Shown: positions 8,380 through 16,269 of the stretch, one piece after another
How positions within the stretch are numbered: position 1 is the first letter of the stretch
How the letters are laid out: every line of letters begins with the position of its first letter
DNA from: a virus
Length of the DNA stretch: 27,512 bases
IMG/VR virus record: IMGVR_UViG_3300031952_000112
Span: 1-27,512 of that record
Reading direction: 5' to 3' (one strand)
Program-made: the position numbers and the translations under genes
Notes under the pieces: model-generated
Told to the model about the DNA's origin: nothing
The model's database searches: none
The model's input: the letters and a program-made list of their open reading frames with translations, nothing else

Positions 8380-9408
8380 TTACCTAGAGCGTCGAAGTGC
8401 TATGAGTGATTTGAGCGTGGCGGGCTTCATGAGGTCTTGAACGGCTTGTCTTGGGTCTAGACCGGCCTTTTTCATATCATTCCAGTCTTTATGTGGATCT
8501 GGCGGGACAGAATAAAAAATTTTACCATCAAAATATGGTTTCAATACATTATAATTGGCCCATATTGAGCTCAATCCTGCCTTAATACCATGAGCGTCTG
8601 GTTTATCATTGTCAGCACCCAATATAACATAACCTGGATTTAACGCTAATGCCTTACGGACCTGCTTGGCAGACAATATTGCGCCGCCCATAGCGACAGC
8701 CCCGAAGCCTATATTAATTGAATCAATGATCGATTCCACTATTATTAGTGGACCACCGGGCTCGACAAAATCGAATCCATATAAGAAATCAGATTTAACT
8801 ACGCCAATGTTTTCCGATGGGAACATAAATCTTTTGTTGACGATCTCCCTACTTTGCCAATATACAACCATACCAAATTCAACATATGGGAATATAACCG
8901 TTGTATTGTCATAGTGTATAAAATAACGTTTAACCTCTTCGGTTGTGATACCTCTATACGATAAATATCCAAATGCTACTCTCCGCGCAGCGGTACCGTC
9001 ATCAATATCAATTCTCCTAGCCCCATCTGGCAACTTTAATTCTATTTCCTCTGGTAAGTCTTCCTCTTCGTGTTCATTCCTATTTTCTCTTAGCCAATCT
9101 TTTGGGTCAACCTTAACTCCACTAATCTCTTTCAAGGCTTCAAAGAATGTAATCCCCTTATATTCTTGCACCAGTTTGATAAAAGAACCATCGTGCCCTT
9201 GGTGACCAGGACGCCAATCATGAACCCAAAATCCCTTTCTTTTACCGTCACCCGCCTTGATTTCTTTCTCGACTAGACTAACATTATAGTGACTGCCTGA
9301 GTCACCCCACGGATTTGGCATTACTATCTCTTGGCCACCTTTTCTAATTTTATAATTAGTGAAATGCTTTTCGACCCAGGCTAATATCATTTGACCATTA
9401 AGTTTCAT
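8380..9408 (-). CDS. TOPRIM DNA primase-like protein with degenerate zinc domain
   Basis: A 342-residue protein. Residues 213-285 form a TOPRIM core: the glycine-preceded acidic strand IIVESIIDS (Glu225), GAVAMGG, and YVILGADNDKPD with Asp266 and Asp268. KDWNDM (307-312) matches the KDxND motif of DnaG-type primases and phage TOPRIM proteins. Residues 55-95 (WRPGHQGHDGSFIKLVQEYKG, then FFEALKEISG) have the layout of the helix after the CHC2 primase zinc ribbon (G-x-x-GD-x-x-x-F-[VI] and F-x-EA), but the metal-binding cysteines are absent. Expected role: primer synthesis, or another TOPRIM phosphotransfer. There is no clear ribosome site before ATG 9408. Sitting inside a tail-gene block is unusual for a primase. 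Confidence 0.75.
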   Translation of the reverse strand: MKLNGQMILAWVEKHFTNYKIRKGGQEIVMPNPWGDSGSHYNVSLVEKEIKAGDGKRKGFWVHDWRPGHQGHDGSFIKLVQEYKGITFFEALKEISGVKVDPKDWLRENRNEHEEEDLPEEIELKLPDGARRIDIDDGTAARRVAFGYLSYRGITTEEVKRYFIHYDNTTVIFPYVEFGMVVYWQSREIVNKRFMFPSENIGVVKSDFLYGFDFVEPGGPLIIVESIIDSINIGFGAVAMGGAILSAKQVRKALALNPGYVILGADNDKPDAHGIKAGLSSIWANYNVLKPYFDGKIFYSVPPDPHKDWNDMKKAGLDPRQAVQDLMKPATLKSLIALRRSR

Positions 9409-9421
9409 GTGGTATAAAATA

Positions 9422-9784
9422 CTATATAGGTCTATCTTGTGGGCTCATAGGCGTTGGTGCAGAGGCATTTGGATAATTGGTCATCGATGGCATCGTTGAC
9501 TGCGCGTTCATAAGCAATCTCCAGGTATCCCTCATATTTTCTGGCAAGTGATTGAATGGGTATTGATCAGAATATAGTACGTTAAGTTTTATGCCACCTT
9601 TTCGCTTACGTTTACCCTCAACTGCGAGTGCGTGTTGGAGAGGCGGCTCCTGTCTAAACGCATAGACTTTTCTGTCGACATCATGCCCGACAAGTTGGCT
9701 AAACTCTGGTTTAGGAAGTAATACATTCTGTGGGATTGGAAGATCTTTAGATAAGAAGCCAGATTTTTCACGTTTCTTCTTCAT
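9422..9784 (-). CDS. Hypothetical protein (120 aa)
   Basis: Starts at the ATG that overlaps the preceding TGA (TGATG). The N-terminus is very basic (KKKREKSGF). A proline-rich centre and a basic cluster (EGKRKRKGGIK) precede a short W-containing helix (PENMRDTWRLLMNAQ), and the C-terminal 25 residues are Pro/Ser/Asn-rich and probably disordered. No family is recognised. Translational coupling to the 262-aa gene suggests a shared structural or assembly role. Confidence 0.65.
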   Translation of the reverse strand: MKKKREKSGFLSKDLPIPQNVLLPKPEFSQLVGHDVDRKVYAFRQEPPLQHALAVEGKRKRKGGIKLNVLYSDQYPFNHLPENMRDTWRLLMNAQSTMPSMTNYPNASAPTPMSPQDRPI

Positions 9785-10572
9785 CAAGAAACGTCCATTG
9801 ACATATCATCTGATACCCTAGACTCACCATTTGGAAGAGCCAAGGTTATGCGATACTTATATGTTCCTATCAGGAATTTAGTGGTATCTATCCTATATTG
9901 TATTACAAATGGATTCGATCTATAGCTTCCTTGCCTCAAACCAATTCTAGCCAGGTCATTTTCTACAAGCACTTCGCCATTCATCGTCTCAATATGAATA
10001 TATGGTTGCAGCATTGGTATAAGTGGTATTATCCTATTATAATCAAAATCATACAGCGGAAGCGGCATCAGACCAACTTCCATAGTTCTAACTTCTGGTT
10101 TCTTGAAATGCTTATCTAGTGCCTCAAACCCAACCCTGAGCGTAACTAGCTCATCGTCAACATACCAGTTGTCTGGATACGCCCAGAATCTATTGCATTG
10201 AGATACCCACCCAGACTCATCTTCATCGCCGCCAAGTGATACCTCACCAGGTGCACCAATGAATCTCCACACATCAAAATAAATATCTGGCACCACAAAT
10301 TCATTCGGTATTAAGAATGGCAAAATATATCTACCAGGTTGGAAGCTACCACCAGAACCTTCAGCGATCCTCAAAATTGGATATGGGTATTGTGGATCAT
10401 CGGGCAGTGGAATGACAATTGATAACTCTAGATTTTCGTCTTTAACTGCAGTACGATATATATCAACCCTACGAATTGCAAATGGATCTGTAGGAACGCC
10501 ATTGTGATAAAACGTAACGTCTAGATTAACTATATTACCAACCCTACCTGATATTCTATTATATTCTGACAC
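9784..10572 (-). CDS. Beta-rich structural protein, tail/baseplate (unrecognised)
   Basis: A 262-residue protein starting at GTG 10572 with a strong AGGGGGA ribosome site. It is almost entirely beta-strand in character, with immunoglobulin-like patterns at both ends (GNIVNLDVTFYHNGVPTDPF near the start, FLIGTYKYRITLALPNGESR near the end). Such proteins decorate tails or connect baseplate parts. It has no signal peptide, membrane segment or catalytic motif. The family is not recognised. Its place between the gp26-like gene and the hub gene supports a tail or baseplate role. Confidence 0.65.
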   Translation of the reverse strand: MSEYNRISGRVGNIVNLDVTFYHNGVPTDPFAIRRVDIYRTAVKDENLELSIVIPLPDDPQYPYPILRIAEGSGGSFQPGRYILPFLIPNEFVVPDIYFDVWRFIGAPGEVSLGGDEDESGWVSQCNRFWAYPDNWYVDDELVTLRVGFEALDKHFKKPEVRTMEVGLMPLPLYDFDYNRIIPLIPMLQPYIHIETMNGEVLVENDLARIGLRQGSYRSNPFVIQYRIDTTKFLIGTYKYRITLALPNGESRVSDDMSMDVS

Positions 10573-10590
10573 GGCATCCCCCTAACAAGT

Positions 10591-10600
10591 CTCTATATAT
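10591..10600 (-). promoter_or_regulatory. Late-promoter-like AT element upstream of the 262-aa gene, uncertain
   Basis: GATATATAGAG on the minus strand, about 19 nt before the GTG start, shares 9 of 11 positions with TATAAATAGAG near 8360. It leaves room for the AGGGGGA ribosome site. Confidence 0.2.
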
Positions 10601-10619
10601 CTTTGATTAGCCGTGTAGA

Positions 10620-10802
10620 CTATATTGGTGGCTTACCTGGTGTGGCGTCTCTATGACTTTCTGGCGGGGCACCGCGTTTATTTTGCTTATCGTGTTCTTC
10701 TTGAATTCTATTAACCCACCATTTCCTATCTTCGGCATTCATTTGATTTTGTTCAAATAGTGATAATCCACCATGATGTTTAAGCGCAAATGATTGTCCC
10801 AT
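10620..10802 (-). CDS. Small tail/baseplate assembly protein (60 aa), possibly expressed by frameshift from the gp26-like gene
   Basis: A compact protein with FALKHHGG, a turn, then an acidic/basic helix EDRKWWVNRIQEEHDKQ and a Pro-rich tail. A tiny protein directly after a gp26-like gene and before the tape-measure region recalls the second member of tail assembly chaperone pairs. That is inferred from position, not from a clear match. No Shine-Dalgarno sequence lies at useful distance before ATG 10802. The same frame is open upstream for 26 more codons, overlapping the end of the gp26-like gene, and reads plausible protein (ESLENEYWSH). It may therefore be made by reinitiation or as a +1/-2 frameshift extension. 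Confidence 0.6.
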   Translation of the reverse strand: MGQSFALKHHGGLSLFEQNQMNAEDRKWWVNRIQEEHDKQNKRGAPPESHRDATPGKPPI

Positions 10803-10815
10803 ATGGGACCAATAT

Positions 10816-11784
10816 TCATTCTCTAGACTTTCCGGACTCCGTTGGGCGAAAAAAGCTTTCTGTGATAGGCAGATCCATCGTCATCGTATTACCACAATCT
10901 GGGCACGTAACTTCGATCGACGTATCGATACCAGGCGAATTCTCCTTCAAGAATTCTCTGATTGTGGCCGTGTCCTTAGCGTGCATTCTTTCGACAAATT
11001 TCTCTATCTTATCGGGGCTTTTATCGCCCATCGCGTCAACCATGACCATTCTTAGGTTCTCTTCGATTGTCTTATCAAGTGTTTGCAATTCTTCAACTTG
11101 TGGCATCCTCGTTGTGCGAGATCTTACTCTGGCGGTTGGCCTTAGAGTCCTTTTAATTTGCTTCTGATTCATCATCGCATTAAGGTCATATCCCCTAAGC
11201 AACCTTATACTAACCCAAAATTCCTGCTTAAGCTGCTCAGATACAAATGGAAGGACGACCTTAAATGGCTCCAAACCAATATCTGGATTTGGCTTAATGA
11301 TTGTCGACCTCAACGTATTCATATCATATGATTCTGTCCAGGTTTTTCCGCATTCCTCTTTGCTGCATTCAACTAGGAACTCATACATATTGCCGTACGT
11401 GATACCCCTCAGATAGTACAGCATGAAAATTCTATCGCCAACCAATAGATTTAAATGATCAAAGTCATTCGGGAGTCTTACGCAGCTCTTCAGGATATAG
11501 TCAAACGACTTACCAGTCTGCGCAAGCCTTGGAGTAGCCAGAATCTTATCTGTCTGAATTCCCCATGCACGCACTTCTACTGTGCCGTTAGGTACGGCGC
11601 CACCATAATAAACTCCCTCACTCGGAAGCTTAATAGATTCCCAAGGAATTAATTGCTCAGTCGGCCTACTAAGAAAATCATCTAGTAACGATTTCTGCTC
11701 GGCTATCGACTGATCTTTGGAGGGTAGTTCGTCGCCTTCATCTTTAGCCTGCGGTCTGGCGATTCTCTTCTCTTTGTCTGGCAT
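10816..11784 (-). CDS. T4 gp26-like baseplate hub/tail assembly protein
   Basis: A 322-residue protein with ribosome site GGAGA. Residues 50-85 (KLPSEGVYYGG, VPNGTVEVRAWGIQTDKIL) and the following helix/strand region resemble the T4 gp26 baseplate family. Two Cys pairs, C140/C145 (CSKEEC) and C294/C297 (CPDC), likely make a split zinc ribbon, and the C-terminus ends with DLPITESFF, a familiar ending for this family. The disordered, charged N-terminus is about 40 residues. In T4, gp26 belongs to the baseplate hub pathway. In other myoviruses, genes at this place ahead of the tape measure act as assembly chaperones. It is followed by the 60-aa ORF in another frame. Confidence 0.65.
   Translation of the reverse strand: MPDKEKRIARPQAKDEGDELPSKDQSIAEQKSLLDDFLSRPTEQLIPWESIKLPSEGVYYGGAVPNGTVEVRAWGIQTDKILATPRLAQTGKSFDYILKSCVRLPNDFDHLNLLVGDRIFMLYYLRGITYGNMYEFLVECSKEECGKTWTESYDMNTLRSTIIKPNPDIGLEPFKVVLPFVSEQLKQEFWVSIRLLRGYDLNAMMNQKQIKRTLRPTARVRSRTTRMPQVEELQTLDKTIEENLRMVMVDAMGDKSPDKIEKFVERMHAKDTATIREFLKENSPGIDTSIEVTCPDCGNTMTMDLPITESFFRPTESGKSRE
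10847..10856 (-). promoter_or_regulatory. Candidate slippery site (six-T run) near the end of the gp26-like gene
   Basis: GCTTTTTTCG on the minus strand sits 10 codons before the gp26-like stop codon, inside the window where the frame of the 60-aa ORF is already open (open from 10880 downward). Slippage of +1 or -2 here would join the two frames. The site is not a textbook -1 heptamer. Confidence 0.25.
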
Positions 11785-11805
11785 ATATATTCTCCAATTA
11801 GTTAA

Positions 11806-11817
11806 CTCTATTTACTA
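11806..11817 (-). promoter_or_regulatory. Late-promoter-like element before the gp26-like gene, uncertain
   Basis: TAGTAAATAGAG shares the 9-mer TAAATAGAG with the element at 8357-8367. It lies 22 nt upstream of the start codon with the GGAGA ribosome site between, a workable geometry. It sits in the 71-nt gap after the second tube gene, one of the few real intergenic gaps in the block. Confidence 0.3.
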
Positions 11818-11855
11818 TTGAAACATACAAAACGCGCAAAACATATTAGTTTTGG

Positions 11856-12422
11856 TTAGTTTCCCCACGACGCTACTCGGCTGGCGGTTGACGCCACCGC
11901 TATATCCCCTGTATTCGGATATTCTATCCAGTCATATGATATCGTGACAGTAAGAAGTTTGAATTCACTACTGTCATATAATAATTCGCCATGGTTTATC
12001 ACTTTAGGCCAGGCATTGATAAATTTCCATGCATTATCGGATTGTTCACCCTTACCATCGGTAAGATATAATATAACAGTATCCTTATAGTCGTTAGCCA
12101 TCCCAATTCCTTTTTGTGGATCCCATACCTTATTTTGCCAAGATCTGACCTTAGGTTCAAGACCTATCAAATCATAAAATGCAACTACCAAATCGCCGAA
12201 TGCTGGTCTGGTAGCGAATTTATATGGTATAGAGCCTCCGAGAACATTGTGTTCTTCAAAGGCTATGGTTGGCATAGTAACAGATTTGGCAAATAGCAAG
12301 TCATCCGTTCCGATAGCCCCAGCTGGCCCAAACTTAAATATTCTCCAACGATGTGCCCTCTTTATATCCTTATTGATTTTAACTGACTCTTTTTCAGAGC
12401 CTTCAATTATAAATCCCGGCAT
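11856..12422 (-). CDS. Tail tube protein paralog 2 (gp19-like)
   Basis: A 188-residue protein starting at ATG 12422, right after the stop of the first tube gene (TAA, one base, ATG). This start is chosen because MPGFIIEG parallels MPGFNIEG of the neighbour. Shared marks with paralog 1: an RAHRWR/RKHRWT strand, then a [KR]P/MP-x-[IV]-[AK]-FEE turn, then PAFGDLVVAFYD versus TEWEPLTIAFYD, then [IL]N[AV]WP followed by a final strand ending in Y-D. These fit the gp19-type tube fold. Codon use is more AT-ending (many ATA, TTT and AAA codons) than in paralog 1. It may be a minor tube component, a terminator-proximal ring, or a baseplate-proximal initiator. Confidence 0.75.
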   Translation of the reverse strand: MPGFIIEGSEKESVKINKDIKRAHRWRIFKFGPAGAIGTDDLLFAKSVTMPTIAFEEHNVLGGSIPYKFATRPAFGDLVVAFYDLIGLEPKVRSWQNKVWDPQKGIGMANDYKDTVILYLTDGKGEQSDNAWKFINAWPKVINHGELLYDSSEFKLLTVTISYDWIEYPNTGDIAVASTASRVASWGN

Positions 12423-12423
12423 A

Positions 12424-12951
12424 TTAGGTCTTGCTCTCGCGTGTAGCGCGATCATACCTCAGTATGATCTCAACAGTCTGAATCTCAGTGTTTGAGTAGT
12501 CAAGATCTTGCCAGTTAGTTGCCTGTGGCCATACATTCAGAAGGGTCCAAGCTTCCTTTATGGTGCCAGCGCCATCGTGCATGTTGATTGTAGCTCTTTT
12601 GTTCTTATATTCACTTGGCGGAGCAACTGTGACTGCTGGGATGTTGACAACCTTCTGCACCCAATCATACACGAATTTGCTGACGTCTGGGCTTTGCTCA
12701 GCATCGTAGAATGCAATCGTAAGCGGCTCCCACTCCGTCCTTCCGGCGAAGTAGGCGCGCTCTTGATCATGATGCATTACTGCTTCTTCAAACTTCACAC
12801 TTGGCCTAGCAGCCTTCTGCAGGTACAGTGTAGCCTTGTTCGATTGATTAACATCGTTAGCGATTACCATCGTCCAACGATGCTTTCTTCTGAGTTCAGT
12901 CACTGCGTTGGGGCCATCGGCCCACGCGCCTTCAATGTTAAATCCTGGCAT
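12424..12951 (-). CDS. Tail tube protein, probably the major one (gp19-like)
   Basis: A 175-residue protein with ribosome site AGGAGC. It shows the gp19 pattern: MPGFNIEG start, KHRWTMVI strand, SVKFEEAVMHHD turn, TEWEPLTIAFYDAE, a long helix (DVSKFVYDWVQKVV), NMHDGAG, LLNVWPQATNWQDLDYSNTEIQTVEIILRYD. It lies directly downstream of the sheath gene, as in most myoviruses. Its codons are richer in C/G third positions, like those of the sheath gene, which suggests selection for high expression. Stacked hexamers of this protein would form the inner tube. Confidence 0.85.
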   Translation of the reverse strand: MPGFNIEGAWADGPNAVTELRRKHRWTMVIANDVNQSNKATLYLQKAARPSVKFEEAVMHHDQERAYFAGRTEWEPLTIAFYDAEQSPDVSKFVYDWVQKVVNIPAVTVAPPSEYKNKRATINMHDGAGTIKEAWTLLNVWPQATNWQDLDYSNTEIQTVEIILRYDRATRESKT

Positions 12952-12985
12952 CTGTGTAGCTCCTAAATCTCCGCGTTATTTTTGA

Positions 12986-15844
12986 CTATTGCGTCTGGGT
13001 GACAACTACCCCACCAGCCGCCAGGACTTCTTCTGCGGCGAAACTCTGTTCGGTCCTGAGCACAACCAGATTAAGCACAATGAATTCGGCGGCGCGTGTT
13101 GGCTTCAGAAAGACCGATACCCAGAGCTCATTGCGATCAATACGCTCCGGGGTGTTGTTGGTCTCATCGCATACCACCTTGTATGCCGTCAGCCCTCTCC
13201 TTGCCATAACGTCGCTCAGCAGCGGGCTGATCGTGTTGGTCACCAGCAGCCTGAGGAACTTATCGTTCGGCTCGAAGAGGAAGAATCTCAGAGTCCTTAT
13301 CAGGATCTTCTTCAAGTAAATCAGAAGCATCCTGACATTAACCCTGTCAAGCGCCGAATCCTTGCGCTGTAGGGTCCTCTGACCCCACACCGTGATCCCG
13401 TCCTGCGGGAAATTCACGATCGGGTTGACGGCGTTATTATATCCGTAGAGAAGATCGCGTTCGCCCTGCGTCGGATTGTACTCAAGGTCAAGCGCCGTCA
13501 GCAACCGCCCCCTGTTAAGACCAGCAGGGGCGAACCACATTTCCGCCACTCTAGATGTCCTTGCTATCACTCCCGCAATAAACCCAGATGGCGGAATGAA
13601 GATCTCGCCGCTGTTGAACTGGTCAAATATCTTGGTCCAAGACCAGTAGAGAGCGCCGTAGCTTGAATTAAGAGCAGCTGTTAGGTCGCTCAGGAGCATC
13701 CCATTGTGCCAGTCCACCACCTGTTGCGGCCTCAATCCGAATGGCGGGTCAATGATGTACAGGCAGTCGCCACGGCCTTCGCACAGCTGCAGACCCTGTG
13801 CAATAACTGCGCCGGAGCTATTGCCCGGAACCACTAGAAGCGTAATATCGTACACTTCTGGGTTCTCGAATGCGTACATGCCCGATGCTAGCGACGGGTT
13901 GCCAATAATGGCGCTATCAAGGTAGGAGCTAAATGCAGGATCTGCTGGGATGCCATTAGCTCCACCATCGAAAGTCTCAGTATTGAACAACCCAGGCATC
14001 CTGAGTTCGAGTGTGGTTGGATCTGTTGGGTCATTGCCGAGGTATGTCGGCCTCTCTTCCCAATTGATCCACTTATTACCATTAATGCCACCAATGGTGG
14101 TGCTTGGGTTTATTAGATTGGCGATGTATCTGTCATTAGTTGGATCGAAACTAACATCGTCAATCCGCTCAACCTCAATCCCTGATAGATCTCTGATCTT
14201 GATGGTATAAACGCTTGGTTGGTTATTGAACTGCTCGAGCGCCATCACAAAGTTGTTGATCCATGTGCCAGGCGATTGAGCCACAAAGAACCCGACAATA
14301 TTCTGATAGAACGCAGAGTCCGATGCGCATTCATCGCTACCAGGATCAGTCTCGCACGATAGCGGTGTTGATGGGTCAAGAGCCCCAGGAGTCGGCATAA
14401 TCACCCTTGGATCGGTAAATGGGCGGTATGGAACCGAGTAGGGGTAAGGAACATCAAGTTCTTCTGAGAGCCTAAGCGTCTTAATGTGGCTATAATCAGC
14501 CATCATTCTAAGTTGATCGAACTGATGGCCAACAACCGTAGCGGCCACCACCAAATAATCATCATCAGTGATTTGTATTGCAAACGATTCATAATATCTC
14601 TCACCAGCCTTGACCCCACCATTGTTTAGATAATTGGCCATAATAGCTGGTGATATCCCAACCCCAACCGGGATCGAAACGGCGAGATCTACCGTCGCAT
14701 CCGCGCCGACACACAAGAAGTCAGCTCTATTCTTCTGCGTGTTGATGTTATAAGGTCCAGTATCCTGGCCAACCACGTGACTACGCGGCATATCGTATGC
14801 CCACTTCGAGATACCGACCTCAAGGCACCAAGCCTCAGTATCAACAACCTGGATCCTCTCACCGGCAGTATCGGTCCTAATCCAGATGTTGCCAGAAATC
14901 GCCACTGCTTTGAAATCTACACCGGCACCAACCAGAAGGTTGATTGCATCGGCGAATAAGCTAGGATCGGTGAACGTGGTGCCGTCTACAAATGCGAATA
15001 TGCCCTGAGAGACGCCTTCCACCTCAACCTCAAACGACCTATTATCTGGACGGGCCTTCCAGCAGAACGAATCGCTCGCCTCGATTGGAGAGGAACCAGT
15101 CACTATGATCTCGCCAATCAGGCAGCTATCATCGTCTCCGGACCCGATAGCGATCGGCATTGACGTGCCAGGATCTACGCTCTCCACGATTGAGCCAGAT
15201 CCAATCACCTTACCGTCGCTATTTCTGATGATTTCGTATTCTGCACCATCAACCGTTGAGCCAGACGAAACGTCTGGACCCTTGGTGATTAGAATGCAGA
15301 ACGAGTCATCTATGGCCCCGCAATATGCATCGCTAAGGCCAGTCCCGACAAAATTAATCGTCGCATTCGTCGGGCCGAGTGTCGTACTCTCATCGACATC
15401 ATTGAATTCGATATCATATACATCGGCTGCATGAAACACGACGGGCGCCAATGTTGTCGGTGACCTGAGCTGAATCTTGCCAAAATCGATTCCGCTAAAG
15501 ATAGCGATCCTTCCCCAGCCATGACCCTTTGCTCCGCTGGTATCAATGCAAATATCAGCCAATTCTTCTGACTGACCTTCGTCGCATTCAATACCAACTC
15601 TCAATATCCAGGCTCCATTCCCTTCCTCAAGGTATGCAAGAGCTGCATACCCGAGATTGGATTCTGGGAATGGATTCCCGAATTGATCGATGAATTGATC
15701 GGCATTTGAGACGAATGTGGGGATGTTTATCGGCCCCTTATTCGCCGTGCCGATGAAAGCCGGGATAACATCGCTCACGTTAGCTGGCAGTACGCTGAGG
15801 TCGATCTCTCGCGGAAAGACCCCAGGGCTCAGGAAGACCGCCAT
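12986..15844 (-). CDS. Tail sheath protein (gp18-like), large form
   Basis: A 952-residue protein with a strong GGAGG ribosome site. The N-terminus (FLSPGVFPREIDLS, VIPAFIGTANKGP, then a Phe/Gly-rich segment and YLEEGNGAWILRVG) is the classic sheath opening, with the strand that swaps into neighbouring subunits. The C-terminal third holds the conserved core: FIPPSGFIAGVIART, then APAGLNRGRL, then YNNAVNPIVNFPQDGITVWGQRTLQRKDSALDRVNVRMLLIYLKK and a closing beta hairpin. T4 gp18 is about 660 aa, so roughly 300 residues of extra, Asp/Ser/Gly-rich beta domain lie in the middle (about 100-550), presumably exposed on the outer surface. Codon use is noticeably GC-ending compared with neighbouring genes. 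It contracts to drive the tube through the envelope. Confidence 0.93.
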   Translation of the reverse strand: MAVFLSPGVFPREIDLSVLPANVSDVIPAFIGTANKGPINIPTFVSNADQFIDQFGNPFPESNLGYAALAYLEEGNGAWILRVGIECDEGQSEELADICIDTSGAKGHGWGRIAIFSGIDFGKIQLRSPTTLAPVVFHAADVYDIEFNDVDESTTLGPTNATINFVGTGLSDAYCGAIDDSFCILITKGPDVSSGSTVDGAEYEIIRNSDGKVIGSGSIVESVDPGTSMPIAIGSGDDDSCLIGEIIVTGSSPIEASDSFCWKARPDNRSFEVEVEGVSQGIFAFVDGTTFTDPSLFADAINLLVGAGVDFKAVAISGNIWIRTDTAGERIQVVDTEAWCLEVGISKWAYDMPRSHVVGQDTGPYNINTQKNRADFLCVGADATVDLAVSIPVGVGISPAIMANYLNNGGVKAGERYYESFAIQITDDDYLVVAATVVGHQFDQLRMMADYSHIKTLRLSEELDVPYPYSVPYRPFTDPRVIMPTPGALDPSTPLSCETDPGSDECASDSAFYQNIVGFFVAQSPGTWINNFVMALEQFNNQPSVYTIKIRDLSGIEVERIDDVSFDPTNDRYIANLINPSTTIGGINGNKWINWEERPTYLGNDPTDPTTLELRMPGLFNTETFDGGANGIPADPAFSSYLDSAIIGNPSLASGMYAFENPEVYDITLLVVPGNSSGAVIAQGLQLCEGRGDCLYIIDPPFGLRPQQVVDWHNGMLLSDLTAALNSSYGALYWSWTKIFDQFNSGEIFIPPSGFIAGVIARTSRVAEMWFAPAGLNRGRLLTALDLEYNPTQGERDLLYGYNNAVNPIVNFPQDGITVWGQRTLQRKDSALDRVNVRMLLIYLKKILIRTLRFFLFEPNDKFLRLLVTNTISPLLSDVMARRGLTAYKVVCDETNNTPERIDRNELWVSVFLKPTRAAEFIVLNLVVLRTEQSFAAEEVLAAGGVVVTQTQ

Positions 15845-15977
15845 CTTATCCTCCGTATTTCAATTCTCTGATATACGTTTGATTGAACCATTACAAAGGT
15901 CTAGCTAAGTTACTTTTGCCGCAATACATATGCATTATCTATGGTATATGGAAGATCGAGGTTGATAATGGGGCGTG

Positions 15978-16268
15978 TTATGCTTCTTGGGTCTTAACCT
16001 TGCCTTCTGATACCTTGATTCTTCCAGCCTTTTGCAGGTTAACAATTTGCTCTTGGCGTAACCTGTTCTTGGGGAATTGGCTGGATTTCCCACGGAATAG
16101 CGGAACAGTTTGTTCGCCAGCAAGGAAGTCTATGCCAACTGGCGACTTTAATTGAATATTAATCGCTTGACGAGATACGTTATGGATCATGGTATATTCT
16201 TCTTGATTCTTTTCCTTTTTTAATTGCCTAATCTCGCGCTGAGTTAGCGGCCTGCTCTTCTTAATCAT
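15978..16268 (-). CDS. Hypothetical protein (96 aa) between tail terminator and sheath
   Basis: The ATG at 16268 is preferred over an ATG 12 nt upstream because GAGGA lies at correct distance from it. The N-terminal 30 residues are highly charged (SRPLTQREIRQLKKEKNQEE). A strand-rich centre (QAINIQLKSPVGIDFLAG) and a basic helix (RLRQEQIVNLQKAGRIKV) follow. No family is recognised. A small gene between the gp15-like and sheath genes is plausibly a tail-completion or sheath-assembly factor, by context only. A 133-nt gap follows before the sheath start, with no clear terminator. Confidence 0.65.
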   Translation of the reverse strand: MIKKSRPLTQREIRQLKKEKNQEEYTMIHNVSRQAINIQLKSPVGIDFLAGEQTVPLFRGKSSQFPKNRLRQEQIVNLQKAGRIKVSEGKVKTQEA

Positions 16269-16269
16269 T

